The notes under the pieces were generated by a model, which did not search any database, had not been told where the DNA came from, and was given only the letters and a program-made list of their open reading frames with translations. A DNA stretch of 64,000 bases from Sulfuritalea sp. (GTDB taxonomy: Bacteria > Pseudomonadota > Gammaproteobacteria > Burkholderiales > Rhodocyclaceae): positions 62,001 through 126,000 of the forward strand of contig JALNYT010000004.1 of assembly GCA_023229685.1 (NCBI GenBank), given 5' to 3'. Position numbers and translations under genes: made by a program. Of the stretch, positions 62,892 to 64,000 are shown piece by piece. How positions within the stretch are numbered: position 1 is the first letter of the stretch; every line of letters begins with the position of its first letter.

Positions 62892-64000
62892 CTAAATTGC
62901 AGACGCAACGGGCGGTGTGCTGGCCGTTTCTTCGAACCTGAGCACGACTTTCTCATGCTCGTCGAGGTCAATGGTCACGCGACCGCCGTGCACCAGCTTG
63001 CCAAACAGCAACTCGTCGGCCAGCGCCGAGCGGATCGTATCCTGAATCAGACGCGCCATCGGTCGTGCGCCCATCAGAGGATCGAAGCCCTTTTCCGCCA
63101 GCCAGGCGCGCAGGGTGTCGGTGAAGATGGCCTCAACCTTCTTCTCGTGGAGTTGACCTTCGAGCTGCATGAGGAACTTGTCCACCACGCGCAAGATGAT
63201 TTGGGCATCGAGTGCGCGGAACGAGATGATGGCATCCAGTCGATTGCGGAACTCGGGTGTGAACATGCGCTTGATGTCCGCCATTTCATCGCCCTGGCTC
63301 TTGTTGGCGGTGAAGCCAATGCTGGCCTTTTGCAGGGCCTCGGCTCCGGCATTGGTGGTCATGACGATCACCACATTGCGGAAATCCGCCTTGCGGCCGT
63401 TGTTGTCGGTCAAGGTGCCGTGGTCCATGACCTGCAGCAGAATATTGAACACCTCGGGATGAGCCTTCTCGATTTCGTCCAGCAGCAGCACCGCGTGCGG
63501 CTTCTTGGTGACGGCTTCGGTGAGCAGTCCGCCCTGATCAAAACCAACATAGCCGGGGGGCGCGCCGATCAGCCTGCTGACGGCGTGGCGTTCCATATAT
63601 TCGGACATGTCGAAGCGGATCAGTTCGATCCCCATGCCGTAGGCCAACTGGCGGGCTACCTCGGTTTTGCCTACGCCCGTGGGGCCGGAGAACAGGAAAC
63701 TGCCGATAGGCTTCTGTGGATCACCAAGCCCCGAGCGGGACATCTTGATCGCCTTGGCCAGGGCATCGATCGCGGCTTCCTGGCCGAAGACCATGTTCTT
63801 CAGATCGCGGTCAAGATTCTTCAGCGCCGAACGGTCGTCGGCTGAAACGTGCTGCGGCGGGATGCGCGCAATCCTGGCGACGATCTCTTCAATTTCGAGC
63901 TTGCCGATGGTCTTCTTCTGCTTCGATTTTGGCAGGATGCGCTGGGCGGCGCCGGCCTCATCGATCACGTCGATCGCCTTGTCCGGCAGATGGCGGTCAT
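62892..64000 (-). CDS. clpA: ATP-dependent Clp protease ATP-binding subunit ClpA, 3' part only
   Basis: About 369 C-terminal residues; the frame runs on past the right edge (DRHLPDKAIDVIDEAGAAQ). This is the D2 AAA+ domain and C-terminus: Walker A FSGPTGVGKTEVARQ, Walker B VLLLDEIEKAHPEVFN, the GAPPGYVGFDQGGLLTEAV pore segment, sensor-2 GARPMARLIQDTI, and the ClpP-docking IGF-type loop ASIGF. ClpA unfolds substrates for ClpP. The C-terminus (VLRFEETASTPPVASAI) is longer than in E. coli. Confidence 0.96.
   Translation of the reverse strand, partial: DRHLPDKAIDVIDEAGAAQRILPKSKQKKTIGKLEIEEIVARIARIPPQHVSADDRSALKNLDRDLKNMVFGQEAAIDALAKAIKMSRSGLGDPQKPIGSFLFSGPTGVGKTEVARQLAYGMGIELIRFDMSEYMERHAVSRLIGAPPGYVGFDQGGLLTEAVTKKPHAVLLLDEIEKAHPEVFNILLQVMDHGTLTDNNGRKADFRNVVIVMTTNAGAEALQKASIGFTANKSQGDEMADIKRMFTPEFRNRLDAIISFRALDAQIILRVVDKFLMQLEGQLHEKKVEAIFTDTLRAWLAEKGFDPLMGARPMARLIQDTIRSALADELLFGKLVHGGRVTIDLDEHEKVVLRFEETASTPPVASAI

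Overview
This window is a 64 kb piece of a GC-rich betaproteobacterial chromosome. The rRNA genes, the gene order and the protein types fit Rhodocyclales or a close relative (Sulfuritalea/Sterolibacterium-like). That placement is an inference from memory of these families, not from a search. Most of the window is conserved core genome; no CRISPR array, prophage or intact insertion sequence was seen.

Layout. (1) 1-6741 (+): tail of a polyketide-type cluster resembling aryl-polyene loci (LolA-like protein, MMPL exporter, ketosynthase, chain-length-factor-like ketosynthase, hotdog dehydratase), translationally coupled to a secreted polysaccharide deacetylase and a family 2 glycosyltransferase. 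(2) 6860-9618 (-): FecR-domain protein, CoxE-type VWA protein and MoxR ATPase. (3) 9693-16004 (-): complete rnfABCDGE operon followed by nth and a DUF1841 gene, then pyrD (16106-17119). (4) 17191-22870 (+): a complete rrn operon (16S, tRNA-Ile-GAU, tRNA-Ala-UGC, 23S, 5S) with a strong promoter, boxA-like antitermination sites, two long processing stems and a terminator. (5) 22979-24884: accA and tilS. (6) 24881-30719: FixJ-type response regulator and PAS sensor kinase divergent from a dctPQM TRAP transporter. (7) 30927-40003: ndk, rlmN, pilW, rodZ, ispG, hisS, yfgM-like gene, bamB, der, the conserved proteobacterial order. (8) 40136-48867: hfq, hflX, hflK, hflC, DUF2065, hisZ, purA, a convergent tRNA-Leu(CAG), rnr. 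(9) 48916-53014: a fatty acid desaturase with an extra C-terminal domain, rpmG, rpmB, radC, coaBC, dut. (10) 53096-56614 (-): a four-gene periplasmic redox operon (NapC/NirT tetraheme protein, ethylbenzene-dehydrogenase-like haem protein, diheme cytochrome, FccB-like flavoprotein). (11) 56967-62119: a CidA/LrgA-like remnant, malate synthase, a divergent LysR regulator, an alpha/beta hydrolase and isocitrate lyase. (12) 62347-64000 (-): RraA-like protein and the C-terminal half of ClpA.

How they work together. Rnf, the FccAB/NapC-like module and TRAP dicarboxylate uptake, together with the glyoxylate bypass (aceA/aceB), suggest a respiratory organism that grows on acetate and C4-dicarboxylates and may draw electrons from reduced sulfur.

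The least ordinary parts are the four-gene haem/flavin operon, two identical 14-bp palindromes in front of aceA (one touching a good sigma-70 promoter), a short repeat of about 24 bp scattered through the window, a desaturase whose C-terminus looks like the end of ISL3-family transposases, and the deacetylase and glycosyltransferase joined to a polyene-type gene set.
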